Shown here one piece after another: positions 22,797 through 32,560 of a stretch of DNA of 64,000 nucleotides. Both the position numbers and the translations under genes were made by a program. The notes under the pieces are model-generated. The model had not been told where the DNA came from. It worked only from the letters and a program-made list of their open reading frames with translations, and did no database searches. Numbering within the stretch: the stretch's first letter is position 1; each line of letters begins with the position of its first letter. Origin of the DNA: Hyposmocoma kahamanoa (taxonomy: Eukaryota; Arthropoda; Insecta; Lepidoptera; Cosmopterigidae); contig NW_020653726.1 of assembly GCF_003589595.1 (NCBI RefSeq), positions 18,059,320-18,123,319 of the forward strand, given 5' to 3'.

Positions 22797-22799
<3 letters not shown>

Positions 22800-22845
<46 letters not shown>

Positions 22846-22855
22846 NNNNNNNNNN

Positions 22856-22905
<50 letters not shown>

Positions 22906-22912
22906 TGTGAGT
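22800..22912. repeat. (TG)n microsatellite containing a 10-N assembly gap
   Basis: About 100 bp of pure TG repeat is split by N at 22846-22855, so the true length is unresolved. Frames reported across it (HTHTHT) are artefacts. Confidence 0.97.
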
Positions 22913-22916
22913 GATG

Positions 22917-23282
22917 TAAATATCTGACGGGCACTGCCACTGACGGGACGAATAAGTCGTGCGCTTTGTTGGTAAGCAACACGCCTGTCCATGACACCTG
23001 CAGTGCCACTCAGAGCTTTAAATCGCAAAGATCTGATGGGCACTGCCACTGCGCCCGTCACCCTGACACATAGTAAAAAGGAAACCCTGTGTCGCGGGTG
23101 CCATGGATACACACATAGACAACCACAAATTACACCCAAACTCACGAAAGAAATATATGTAGGCCATACAAATATTTCTCATGACCCGGGAATCGAACCT
23201 GGGAGCTCTGCGTGGCAGTCCGGCGTGGTAACCGTTCGGCCACGGAGGCAGTTGACAAGTCCCATGTGCCTATAATTTCACC
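22917..23282 (-). repeat. Family C element split by a nested SINE A
   Basis: Family C words run from GACGGGACGAATAAGTCGTG through GTCACCCTGACACATA, break at about 23071, and resume after 23250 with GTTGACAAGTCCCATGTGCC. The break point is exactly where intact copies read ACATAAGTTGACAAG. The 3' end abuts the TG microsatellite and has a short extra GGGCACTGCCACTGACGGG. Confidence 0.9.
23072..23250 (-). repeat. tRNA-derived SINE, family A, nested in family C
   Basis: On the minus strand: tRNA-like head GCCTCCGTGGCCGAACGGTT, B box GGTTCGATTCC, then the body AAACTCACG...GGTGCCATGG read inverse. The TAA-type 3' tail is shortened to TACTTTTT-like sequence. Confidence 0.9.
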
Positions 23283-23499
23283 GTTTGGTAGAATATTTAT
23301 CGACCGTAATCAATAGATGGTTGCAAGCGGGCAACACTTTTGAGCAGTGAGCTGTCGTTTTACTCCATATTTAAAAAGACTATAGTCTATAACGGGTGCA
23401 AAGAGAGAAGCTGATATCCACACCAAACAACCGAACTCTAGTGGCGATACGTCAATAGCTAAAATAAATAAATAATACGTAAATAATTATTACATCACT

Positions 23500-23700
23500 A
23501 TAAAGAATTTTTCACAAACAAAACTGATAAAACGCGGTCGATGGTGCATTCACGAGGTAGACTATACACGAGTTTAATTAACGCCTCTGAATTAATCCGT
23601 GAGGTGCGTTTGCGGGGCTTGTCATTGTCAATGTTCGTTAGACGTGGTCTGTCGCTCGCAGGCCCGAGGCCTCCCCCTAACAAAGGCCTCTATTGACAGG
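23500..23700. promoter_or_regulatory. Candidate conserved intronic block
   Basis: AAAACGCGGTCGATGGTGCA, GAGTTTAATTAACGCCTCTG, AATTAATCCGTGAGG and CGCAGGCCCGAGGCCTCCCC form an unusually information-rich, repeat-free run with TTAATTAA and TTAATCC cores, which homeodomain or Otx-type factors could bind. No supported reading frame. Confidence 0.4.
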
Positions 23701-24067
23701 TGGGGCTACAGTTCGATATACTATTGAACGGATTTTGAGGTAACACCTAGTTCTGAATAGAACATTGAATGTAGAATGTACTACAGAACGGGGATATTCA
23801 TATAATTGACATGTGTTGTGCATTCTATTGAAAACTATGTATCTTTACAGTGGATGACGTAACACAGCGGCTCATGTGATACAAACGTAGCAAATGAACT
23901 ATAGTTGCCTTTACGTATCAATAGAAATAATACATAAAAATGCAAAAATTTAGTTTTAACATCTCAACTCTAACATTTCAAATTTCTACATTTTGAGCTA
24001 AAATGATACTTCGGACACCAGAGACACCTGTGACTTCGGACCGGCATTTCTTGGATTAATAAAAATA

Positions 24068-24293
24068 TAATACACATACTCAACATAGCCCCGCACTGAG
24101 AAAACCCTGTGTCGCGGGTGCCATTGATACACACATAAACAACCACAAATTACACCCAAACTTACGAGAGAAATAAATGTAGACGATAAAAATATTTCTA
24201 CCGCACCGGGAATCGAACCTGGGACCTCTGCCGAACGGTTACCATGCAGGACTACCACAGTCCTGCATGGTAACCGTTCGGCCACAGAGGCAG
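24068..24293 (-). repeat. SINE family A with a duplicated, inverted tRNA-head segment
   Basis: The body is normal, but the head is followed by its own inverse: 24231-24253 and 24259-24281 are exact reverse complements around the 5-base loop ACCAC. In other copies this segment occurs once. The minus-strand ORF spanning it is a shadow. Confidence 0.9.
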
Positions 24294-24377
24294 TAAATTG
24301 ATACAAATCTGGCGTAGTACGCGAACGCTCTAAGTAGGTTTGGAATTCCCGAAAATATCCTAAACTCAAAAATACTA

Positions 24378-24620
24378 GTTCATCCAGGGAGTACTATCTT
24401 ACCCATTTCGGTCGCCAAGCAGTAATGTAAGCGTTATTGGTTTTGAAGGATAAGGGTACTGGTGAAATTACGCGGGACTTGTTAACATACTATAACTCAG
24501 TGACGAACGCAGTGGCAGCGCCTCTAAAATCTTTGTGATTTAAATAGTTGTCGTGGACAGGCGTGTCGCTCACTAGCAGACGCATGGCTTGTTCTTCCCG
24601 TCATTTGATATCATAAAAAA
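24378..24620 (+). repeat. Family C element
   Basis: TTCATCCAGGGAGTACTATC to CATTTGATATCATAAAAAAA. Lacks the GCACTGCAACTG half of the inner stem, because of a small deletion near 24547. Confidence 0.85.
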
Positions 24621-24929
24621 AGTCAAGAGCTCCATGCTCCAACTACCGCTACAACGGGTCATGGTTCATATAATAAATACCTGCTATCTAATAAAAAGTT
24701 ATTTAGTGAGAGAGGAGGAGAAGGAAACCTTCATTCACCATTCGCAAATTAGTGTATACGATGTATGTATAACATGTATGTATATACCACACCACATATG
24801 TTATAGGTCAATCTAATTATACTAACGTAACATGATTCAGTCCATCAATCACATAGGATTAATGTGAAGTTATACTAAAATTATTAAAAAAGGAAAACTC
24901 ATCACTTCGAATTCTGGGCAATTTAAGAA

Positions 24930-24992
24930 GCTTTCGATGTCTGTAGTCTCTGTCTACCCCGATGGGAGGACAGCGTAATAGCATAATATGAT
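24930..24992 (+). repeat. Fragment of a common lepidopteran repeat
   Basis: TGTAGTCTCTGTCTACCCCG followed by ATGGGAGGACAGCGTAATAG is a phrase I know from many lepidopteran introns (usually CTGCCTACCCCTTCGGGG). Only this fragment is present. Confidence 0.5.
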
Positions 24993-25149
24993 ATTGTGGT
25001 GTATAACTTGGTGACAAAATAACGTAAAAATGCAATCAAGTTATGTTCTTTTTATGTAGCGTGACAGCTACGCATCGACACGTAGCATTATGCTACGAGG
25101 TAAATGCCGTATTGTCTCTGCATCTGTATGGCGTAATAACTAACAAACA

Positions 25150-25310
25150 AGACCAGCTACGATATCAACCAAGTAAACGCCACACTGCTGGGATCTTCAA
25201 GGTGTTTAGCCCTACTCTGCTACGTCGCGTCGGCCCATTGTGGGTTGGGGACGTTTTCCAAGGGTTGTGGATCTTCTTCAAGATGTTGGTTTTATCACGA
25301 TGTTTAATTT
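25150..25310. repeat. Degraded lepidopteran SINE-like fragment
   Basis: CACACTGCTGGGATCTTCAA and GGCCCATTGTGGGTTGGGGA are landmark phrases of a lepidopteran repeat. The end drifts off near TTTTATCACGATGTTTAA. The 91-codon plus-strand frame here is not a gene. Confidence 0.5.
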
Positions 25311-25649
25311 ATCATTAGTGACAAGTATTGTTCTTTGGACGTTTATAGATTTAAACCATTTAATTCTACATACATAAAAAACATAATAAAAGAAAACAAG
25401 ATTAAGAACAGTATATAAAAAAATAACTAAGTGATTTGTGTCGCAGTATGCACTGAGACTGCGGGTGTCTGCCTGTCCCCGGCTTTAATAAAAACATTTG
25501 CATTTTTGGTCTGTTCCGTAAATATAGTGGACTTATCTATTACAATATTATACTACTAATAGAAAGAAAAAGAAAAATTAAAAAATGAACATTTTAAAAA
25601 CAAACCACCAACCATTGTCTAATAATAAAATTAGAATTATTAAAAATAA

Positions 25650-25815
25650 AAATTAATATTATAACTTTTTTATAAAAAAAATCCGACATCAAAAATTCGT
25701 GGAAGAACATTTGTTTGCTAAAACAAGAGCGGTTCACAAATGCCGGAGGTATCGCGTAACATACGTGCAAAAAAAACATACAGTCTTATTGAGAACCTCC
25801 TCTTTTTTTAAATCA
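25650..25815 (-). repeat. PSQ repeat fragment
   Basis: On the minus strand it begins AAAAAGAGGAGGTTCTCAAT and continues with a TATGTTACGCGATACCTCCG-like run and TTTGTGAACCG. Only the 5' half is present, and it resembles 13196-13388. Confidence 0.7.
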
Positions 25816-25884
25816 TTTAAAAATAAATTGTAAGCAGATATTGTTTGACGTGTTTAATTAGACAATTAAGTGACATTTTACAAG

Positions 25885-26012
25885 AACACACAAAGAAAAA
25901 TTTCTTTGATCTGACTGGACTCGAAGCCCCCGGTTCTCCGTGCTAAGAGAACCGAGGGCTTCAATAGTTGACTCAGGTCCAACCTGATCTAAGGAATTTT
26001 TCTATAATATGA
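25885..26012 (-). repeat. SINE family B, hairpin-headed copy
   Basis: The minus strand has GGTTGGACCTGAGTCAAC, a B-box-like GGCTTCGAGTCC and the family tail AGATCAAAGAAATTTTTC. The head contains a stem of 16-base arms with one mismatch (GAAGCCCCCGGTTCTC at about 25924-25939 against 25948-25963). Confidence 0.65.
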
Positions 26013-26149
26013 ATATGATAGTTGTATCAGTCATAAAATTATTATTATTTTATAACTTTCAGGTCGTCAAATTTTACTAATAATTCTGTCCGGGAGATGC
26101 TTATTTTACCAACCTCACTAAACTCGCCATTTTTGTATTTAAACCATTT

Positions 26150-26332
26150 TTTTATATTACAAAGTGACGGGACGAATAAGTCCTGCCCCTGGTGGTAAGC
26201 GACACGCATGTTTGCACCTTTACTCTTCAAAACCGGAACGCAGTAATGCTCACATTATTGCTTTGCGGGAGTAATAGGAAAGGCGGCAGTACTTCTCTGG
26301 ACGAACTCTTTCACAAGGACTTATACTTTTAC
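26150..26332 (-). repeat. Family C element with central deletion
   Basis: Both ends are present (AAGTGACGGGACGAATAAGT and GGACGAACTCTTTCACAAGG). The middle third, including the inner stem and GACAAGTCCC, is deleted, joining GACACGCATGTTTGCACC to TTTACTCTTCAAAACC. Confidence 0.85.
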
Positions 26333-26670
26333 TAATAATGTGTGTAAATAAATATTTAAACCGTTCATTTTCACACTCACTAATTACATAATAAAAACAA
26401 AGCTATTTAAAAATGTAAATAAAAAATGAGTGTGGATGCAGCAACCACTGAGTGACAGAAGTTGCTCAGCGCTTGTTTTGTCAGCTTTTTTTTGTTGTCA
26501 GCCTGCCCCCGACCTTTGCAAAAACATTTGTATTTCGTGTTGCACAAACTTAGACAACTACCTAATCCTTAATTTAATGCTGCAAAAATTATTAAAAATA
26601 AACATTTTTAAGCCTAATTATAAATAGCTAAATGTGAATAATAATATAATAACGCGCACAGAATTAGACG

Positions 26671-27205
26671 TCAAAGCCTTTGCTAGATTATTTAAGGCGT
26701 TCTACACACTGTCTACATATGACACAGTGTCACACCGTTGACATTTTGTGAATGTATTGCCGAAACGAGTCCCCCCCCCTCCCCCCTCTTTATTCCTCGC
26801 AGAATGTTGTTAAGGTTCATAAAATTTGACTTGACATCGTTTTTTCGTGCTGCTTTATGAAGTAGTGCTTTTTGTCTTTATTTTTTTTCTTTATGGCCTG
26901 TGCAGCTTTGTAGCGCGTTGTTTTGTTTTGTTTCTTTAATAACGCTTATTTGTACAACTATTTGGTGTAGATTTTAATTTTTTTAAGAAAATTAATAATA
27001 TTAATAACGCACACACTCAACATAGCCCCGCACTAGGAAACCCTGTGTCGCTTGTGCCATGGACACACACATAGACAACCACAATTTACACCCAAACTCA
27101 CTAGAGAAATAAATGTAGGCCATGCAAATATTTCTCCCGGCACGGGAATCGAACCTGGGACCTCTGAGTGGCAGTCCGGTATGGTAACCGTTCGGCCACA
27201 GAGGC
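26671..27205 (-). repeat. Left arm of a large inverted repeat (SINE A plus ~330-bp partner sequence)
   Basis: Reverse-complement match to 31755..32270, about 93-95 percent by eye. Homology starts exactly at TCAAAGCCTTTGCTAG and ends exactly at the outer edge of the SINE head (GAGGC). The partner sequence contains a C-run (26771-26787) and pyrimidine tracts, with no ORF. Confidence 0.9.
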
Positions 27206-27207
27206 AG
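27001..27207 (-). repeat. SINE family A (within the left inverted-repeat arm)
   Basis: Head GCCTCTGTGGCCGAACGGTT, then GGTTCGATTCC, body and TTAATATTATTAA-type tail. It shares private changes with the 31.8-kb copy (TGCCGGGAGA, GCATGGCC, GGCACAAGCGAC), showing the two descend from one insertion. Confidence 0.9.
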
Positions 27208-27327
27208 TTTCATTAATATGTATTACATACATACATGTATTACATCTGTTCCACGTATTTACTTTTGTTATAAATATTGTATACTTAAGTCCTAAGTCTT
27301 TTTTTTAAATATCATATCATATTGTCA

Positions 27328-27508
27328 TAAAGATCTGAGGGGCACTGCCACTGCGCCCGATACCCCGACACACAATTGACAAGTCCCATGTACCTGTAAT
27401 TTCACCAGCACCCTTAACCTTCAAAATCGGAACGCAGTAATGATAAAATTACTGAATGGCGATAGAAATAGGTAAGGTGGCAGTACTTCCCAATACGAAC
27501 TCAACGAA
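27328..27508 (-). repeat. Family C element, 5' two thirds
   Basis: GATCTGAGGGGCACTGCCAC through GGCAGTACTTCCCAATACGA. The 3' terminal third is missing. Confidence 0.85.
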
Positions 27509-27714
27509 CAACGCGGAAAAAATTTGAAATTCGTATAAATGAAATGAAATAATTTATATATCCATATACCACAAAACAAATTTGGCCCATTCATGATTAA
27601 ACATGAGCCTTTACAAAAATGTATTTTAAATTACTTTCCTATTTAAAATAAGTTCCGATAGACTACACTGCGCGAGGGTCAACATACACACATCTAATAG
27701 ACAATAATCGGAAA

Positions 27715-27912
27715 TCCGGAGTTTCCATTAAATTTAATAATGAATTCGTGTTCCTCTGGGACGGTAATGACAAAGTTAGTCGGGCGCGAGGCCGCAGCAA
27801 CTAGCGATAATGGCGTTCTCGACCCGAAGTCGATTAAATCGGACCATTGATTGTTTAATGATACCGACGCGAAAGGATCTGATCGCTATCTTTGTTCTGT
27901 TCTTGCGTTTAA
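27715..27912. promoter_or_regulatory. Candidate conserved intronic block
   Basis: GGCGCGAGGCCGCAGCAACT, AGCGATAATGGCGTTCTCGA, CCGAAGTCGATTAAATCGGA and GACCATTGATTGTTTAATGA: dense non-repetitive sequence with ATTGATTG and TTTAATTG cores, GC-rich compared with its flanks, and no reading frame of note. Confidence 0.45.
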
Positions 27913-28335
27913 TTGCTTTATTTGTTGCCTTGACCGAGAAGATTATTTTGTACTATTGAAATAATTATCAAAGTAATTGACTTGTAACCGACGAGTGTTA
28001 TCAAAATAATATAGGTGTATGGGCCACCGTACTCCATACATGGATTGTAGTGGTAGCACGCAAAGAAAGACTTGCAAAGACAATTATAAAAGTATATTGT
28101 ACGTAAAATACAGATTGATTTCATGTCTTCGTGGACAGTTGGCGACGTACGACGTAGTAGTATCGTAATAAGTAGATCGCCGCGTGCGCAGAGTTGTATC
28201 GAAGAATGTATGAGACCACACAATAGGATATATAACAAAAATACGACATAATTATGTAGTTAGTATTTCACAAAAACCACACTACACATTTCTTATTTTG
28301 GTATCTTAATGATGTAACTTGCATTTAAAGTTAAA
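27913..28335. other. Intronic sequence, nothing recognised
   Basis: The minus-strand 106-codon frame at 27918-28238 has no recognisable domain and an AT-driven composition. Confidence 0.45.
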
Positions 28336-28339
28336 TTAA

Positions 28340-28680
28340 TAATCCATAACAGCCTATCGTAGTCCAGGACATAGGCCTCTGCCAATGCGCGCTATTTCGC
28401 CCGGTCCTTAGCTCGTTGCATCCATCTGCTGCCAGCAGCCCTTTGTAAATCGTCACTTCATCTGACCATAAGGCGTTCTACACTACGTTTGTCGAGCAGT
28501 AATCTCCACTCAAGAACTCGCTTCCCCCATCGGTTACCGGTTCTTCGACAGATATGACCAGCCTACTGCCGCTTCAGCTTGCTTACTCTACCAGCTATGC
28601 CAACGACCTTAGTTCTCTTTCGGATAACCTCATCCCGTACCCTGTCCTTCAAAGAAACTCTTGGTATAATAGCTTAACGA
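28340..28680 (-). pseudogene. RTE-like LINE, C-terminal ORF2 remnant
   Basis: On the minus strand the translation runs SLKDRVRDEVIRKRTKVVGI, AGRVSKLKRQ, a stop, AGHICRRTGNRWGKRVLEWR, KRSVERLMVR, a stop, then RWMQRAKDRAK. This wording (RNEEIRRRTKV..., KWQWAGHIARR, W..RVLEW, RSVGRPPTRW) is the C-terminal tail of a LINE polyprotein very common in Lepidoptera. It has in-frame stops and no catalytic domain, so it is dead. Confidence 0.85.
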
Positions 28681-29199
28681 ACCTAACAACAACCACTAGA
28701 ATTTAATTTAAAAAAATTGCTTGCCGAAAATATTTTAGTTATCTCACTTATTAATTATTATTATTCCGGAGATTATTGCAATTTTTAGTGTCATTATTGC
28801 TGCAAATCCCTGTTTATTTTGTTTAGCGTGCTTCTGTAACATCCGCACTGAGTAAGCGACTAAGGTGTAGTGAGCTCCTTAGTAATATTTTTGTTGTCTG
28901 TATTGCATTATATATTTTTTTCCAATTATTTTCACAGAAACAGTTATTACCAAAATTAACGACTACAGAAAACTTGTAAACCATGCTTATAGACAAGGAG
29001 TATCGAATACACTTAAATATAATTTTTTTTTTAAATCTATATCTAGTTCGAAAAATTTTGATCCAGAAAAATATTTAAACCATATCGATTTTTAAACAAA
29101 TTTGCGTAAAAAACTAACGAAAAATTCTAATTAACCGTGTTGTGAACTCGTGACCCTAGGCTTCGCAGAGCCAGCCCAATAAGCCGCATTATTACTACT
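28681..29199. other. AT-rich intronic sequence
   Basis: Nothing recognised, apart from a short GAACTCGTGACCCTAGGCTT phrase at about 29144 that resembles a tRNA-head end of a SINE. Confidence 0.45.
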
Positions 29200-29590
29200 A
29201 GGTAGCAGTAGAGCTCCTTGTGAAAGACGCAGGGAGTCACCTTAGCTATTTCTGCCGTCAAGGGATAACGTTCAGCATTACTGTGTTCCGGTTTGGAAGG
29301 GCAAAGGCGCTGGTGAAATTACAGGCACAGAGTCGCGTGTGCCTGTAATTTATTGCTACGTTAACTATTTCTATAGCTAAAGAGTAATGATAACATTCCT
29401 GCGTTCCGGTTTTTAAGGGAAAGGGTGCTGGTGAAATTACAGGCACATGGGACTCGTCAACTTATGTACGGTGGCGGCAGTGCCCCTCAAATCGTTGCTC
29501 TGTGTGGCACTGTAACCATTATGGACAGGTGTGTCGCTTACAACCAGGCGCACGACTTGTTTGCTTCGTCACTTGGTAACATAAATAAAT
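29200..29590 (+). repeat. Family C element with internal duplication of its 5' half
   Basis: The segment TATTTCTGCCGTCAAGG...GGTGAAATTACAGGCAC at 29247-29328 is followed by TGTGCCTGTAATTTATTG and then a second TATTTCTATAGCTAAAG...ACAGGCACATGGGAC. The 3' half occurs once and ends TTGGTAACATAAAT. Confidence 0.85.
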
Positions 29591-29639
29591 ACTAAATAGT
29601 TTTATTTTATTTTTATTTTTATTGAATGTCACAATATTT

Positions 29640-29905
29640 TACTGCCATGACGTTCAATTATTTTTGTGAAATTACTGCACTAGTTTGTTATGATTATAGT
29701 AACAAAGATCAAAAACTAAGAAAAATTCATTCGATCTGGATGGATCCGAACCAGCATCCTCCAGCAATCAGTGCCAGATGCACTGCCAATTAAGCCACGA
29801 ACCGACCTTAAGCAGACCTTTGTTTTTGGTTTTTAACGGCATTATTATCGTAGCGCCATCTGCGAGAAAACTATTTCTTCACCATTTTCATTCACAAATG
29901 TTATT
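29640..29905 (-). repeat. SINE family B with flanking family sequence
   Basis: Head on the minus strand: GTGGCTTAATTGGCAGTGCA, B-box region GGTTCGGATCC, tail GATCTTTGTTACTATAATCA. A further 100 bp on each side also matches the 51-kb copy (GAAATTACTGCACTAGTTTG; TAGCGCCATCTGCGAGAAAA), so the family unit is larger than the tRNA-like core. Confidence 0.75.
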
Positions 29906-29994
29906 TAATACATTAAAAAGTTCCCGTTCTTATTGCAAATTTAACAAGCCATTAGTCAATTGCATTTTGTAATTTGGAACACCCTAACACTTAA

Positions 29995-30185
29995 TAATCA
30001 TAGCACGTGAATTAAAACGATATTTCCGACGCCAGCGATTAACTGTCATCATTTTGCCGCGGCAATTTTCATCAAGCCGTCATTAAGGAGTGGCGGGAAG
30101 TTTTCGAGTATGCCTCTCGCCCGGACCCGTGTCCCGGCTGATTAATTTACGTGGCGACCCGAAGTAGAGCTTACCTTATACAATG
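29995..30185. promoter_or_regulatory. Candidate conserved intronic block
   Basis: CGACGCCAGCGATTAACTGT, TTTTGCCGCGGCAATTTTCA, GTGGCGGGAAGTTTTCGAGT and CCGGCTGATTAATTTACGTG. It is GC-rich and repeat-free, with a CCGCGG palindrome and homeodomain-type cores. Inference from composition. Confidence 0.45.
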
Positions 30186-30277
30186 ATCTATAGGTTACTG
30201 GATGTAGCCCCGCTTAGTAATTCACATGTAAGTATTAAATGCAGACATAATAACAGTAATTTAGTAGTAATTCAGAA

Positions 30278-30390
30278 GAGCTCCAGGTCAAAGTGTTCGT
30301 CCAGGGAAGTTACTGCGACCTTATCTATTTCTGCCGGCAAACGGTATTAAGAGTAATACTTTGTTCCGGATTTGAAGTATAATGGTGTTC
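30278..30390 (+). repeat. Family C element, 5' fragment
   Basis: GAGCTCCAGGTCAAAGTGTT, CGTCCAGGGAAGTTACTGCG and CTATTTCTGCCGGCAAACGG, stopping just after TTTGTTCCGGATTTGAAG. Confidence 0.8.
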
Positions 30391-31754
30391 GATATCAAGT
30401 AACTTAACATTTATGTCACAATATTTTATAAGAGGAGTTCTGCCCTGCCTGCTGTCTTAAACAACGCATTTGTATTTTGGTAACGTCCGAGATATTGAGG
30501 CTTAAAGTTCTTTCTTTGAAAAACTGAAGCTACGCAATATATGGAAAATCGCTTAATCGCGGGGGGTTGTAGATCTTGTTTCGCTGATGTCATATATGTT
30601 AACAACTCAATTTCGCTTGAAATGTCTATTACGTTGTTATATATAAATAAGGACGGCAGAAGTGGTAGGTTCTTAATAGTAAAATTGTTGCCACGATAGG
30701 TTCAAACATCACAACAAAACTGGATTGTGATATCTCTAGTATTCTTAGATCATTTTGTAGGCACGTCATCGTGATAATTTATTCCAATAGAATCGTAAAG
30801 GTCTCTTCTAGATATTATATTTAGTTTTGAGGGCGACAAGATGGGCGTTCCGAGACTCGAGTAGGATGTCTAAACGTAACACCATGTGACGTAAGGTACC
30901 ACAGCGACCACTAAGCAACCACACGTCCATGTTTATTAGTTTATTTTTGCTAGTGCCTGGTTCGCTTTAGATTTATTTACTGCTTGAAGTCTGACAATTT
31001 ATATGGCTTTGTTACTTAGAAGAAAATAAAGAGGATGCAAAAAATTGTGTAAAATTTTTGATTATTATTATTACTTTAATACAAACTTTATAAAATTACT
31101 TTTGAAATTTAAATATATTTATTGCGTCGTTATTTACTCGAATCACTTCTAAAACTACATTTTGTTCAGGAGATGGCAACATTTTCCATTTATTTTAAAT
31201 TTCTTATCAAGGGTGTTAATTTGGATGCTTTAAGAATAGGTAAAAGTTAGTGTGTAAATATGAAGGAAATGTGATACAGTAGATTTCTTTTAATTGTTTC
31301 TTATAATATCTTAACGACGATTTTATTGACGCGTAGAGAATAAAATTTTACGGTCAGTTTTTGGAATTCACATATTATGAGTTATAACACTATTGTAATG
31401 CTATATTATGACAGTTCTCTAGTGTCGAATACGAGTGAAATGTCCGAAAAGTTTTATTTTAACAATGCAAAATAAAGTTTGAAAGCATTTTCTGTAACTT
31501 TGTCAGGATTATATTAAATATTTGTGTGTCTGTTTCTAATGTTAGTACAGTGAGAACACGGCTCCGAAGCTGCCTAAAAACATTATCTTCCTCTTTTTGT
31601 CTACTTTTTAATGTCTAGGTTCTGGTTCTAATTGCTGGTGCATACTATCTATCTTGTGTACTTAAACCTCTTGTAATGTGAACGATGAATTTTCATTAAG
31701 GATGAATTAGGATTTAATTATCATTCACAATAACGTTTCCAAGATAAGTCAAAA
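30391..31754. other. Intronic sequence, nothing recognised
   Basis: AT-rich and unique by eye, with no frame above 60 codons. Confidence 0.5.
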
Positions 31755-31953
31755 GCCTCCGTGGCCGAACGGTTGCCATGCCTGACACGCAGAGGTCCCA
31801 AGTTTGATTCCCGTGCCGGGAGAAATATTTGCATGGCCTACATTTATATCTCTCGTGAGTTTGGGTGTAATTTGTGTGTCCATGGCACAAGCGACTCAGG
31901 GTTTCCTAGTGCGGGGCTATGTTGAGTGTGTGCGTTATTATTATTATTAATTT
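31755..31953 (+). repeat. SINE family A (within the right inverted-repeat arm)
   Basis: GCCTCCGTGGCCGAACGGTT head, GTTTGATTCC B box, TTATTATTATTATTAA tail. A 10-base shortening near the head and a deletion in the TGTGGTTGTCTATG segment distinguish it from its partner. Confidence 0.9.
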
Positions 31954-32270
31954 TCTTTACAAAAATGAAAATCGGCACCAAACAGTTGTATAAATAAGCG
32001 TTGTTAAAGAAACAAGACAAAACTACGCGCTACAAAGCTGCACAGGACATAAACAAAAAAAATAATAAAGACAAAAAGCACTACTTCATAAAGCAGCACG
32101 AAAAATGATGTCAAGTCAAATTTTATGAACCTTAACAATATTGTGCGAGGAATAAAGAGAGGGGGGAAAAACTCATTTCGGCAATACATTCACAAAGTGT
32201 CAACGGTGTGACACTGTGCCATATGTAGGCAGTGTGTAGAACGCCTTAAATAATCTAGCAAAGGCTTTGA
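31755..32270 (+). repeat. Right arm of the large inverted repeat
   Basis: Partner of 26671-27205; the spacer between arms is 4549 bp. The last shared word is AAAGGCTTTGA. The 61-codon ORF on the minus strand within it is a composition artefact. Confidence 0.9.
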
Positions 32271-32439
32271 AGTGGGGTTCTTCATGCGTTAAATTAAGTT
32301 TTTTTTTTAATCTCATATTCTTAATATGAAATATGTATAACATTCCGGATTTGACGTTAATCCAACAATTTTTAGAAACTGATAAAATTGAAAAGCTCTA
32401 GTAGCTATATCGAAGTGTGAAATGTTTTGGGACATTTTG

Positions 32440-32560
32440 TTACATGCCACCTTACACTGTGACAGTGTCCTCAGATCTTTGTGATTTAAAACTCTGAGTG
32501 GCACTGCAACTGTTATAGACAGGACGTCGGTTATTACTACGAGCACGACTTGTTTGTGCT
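32440..32560 (+). repeat. Family C element, 3' half
   Basis: GACAGTGTCCTCAGATCTTT through ACGAGCACGACTTGTTTGTG. The A-tail is missing because a PSQ repeat begins directly after it. Confidence 0.85.

Noticed and set aside
22725..23145. Minus-strand frames with long HTHTHT runs
   Set aside because: They are translations of the TG microsatellite and the N gap, joined to repeat sequence.
23998..24369. 123-codon minus-strand frame
   Set aside because: It runs through a SINE A copy and its inverted head; the peptide (e.g. GNRSAEVPGSIPGAVEIF) is the usual shadow of SINE heads.
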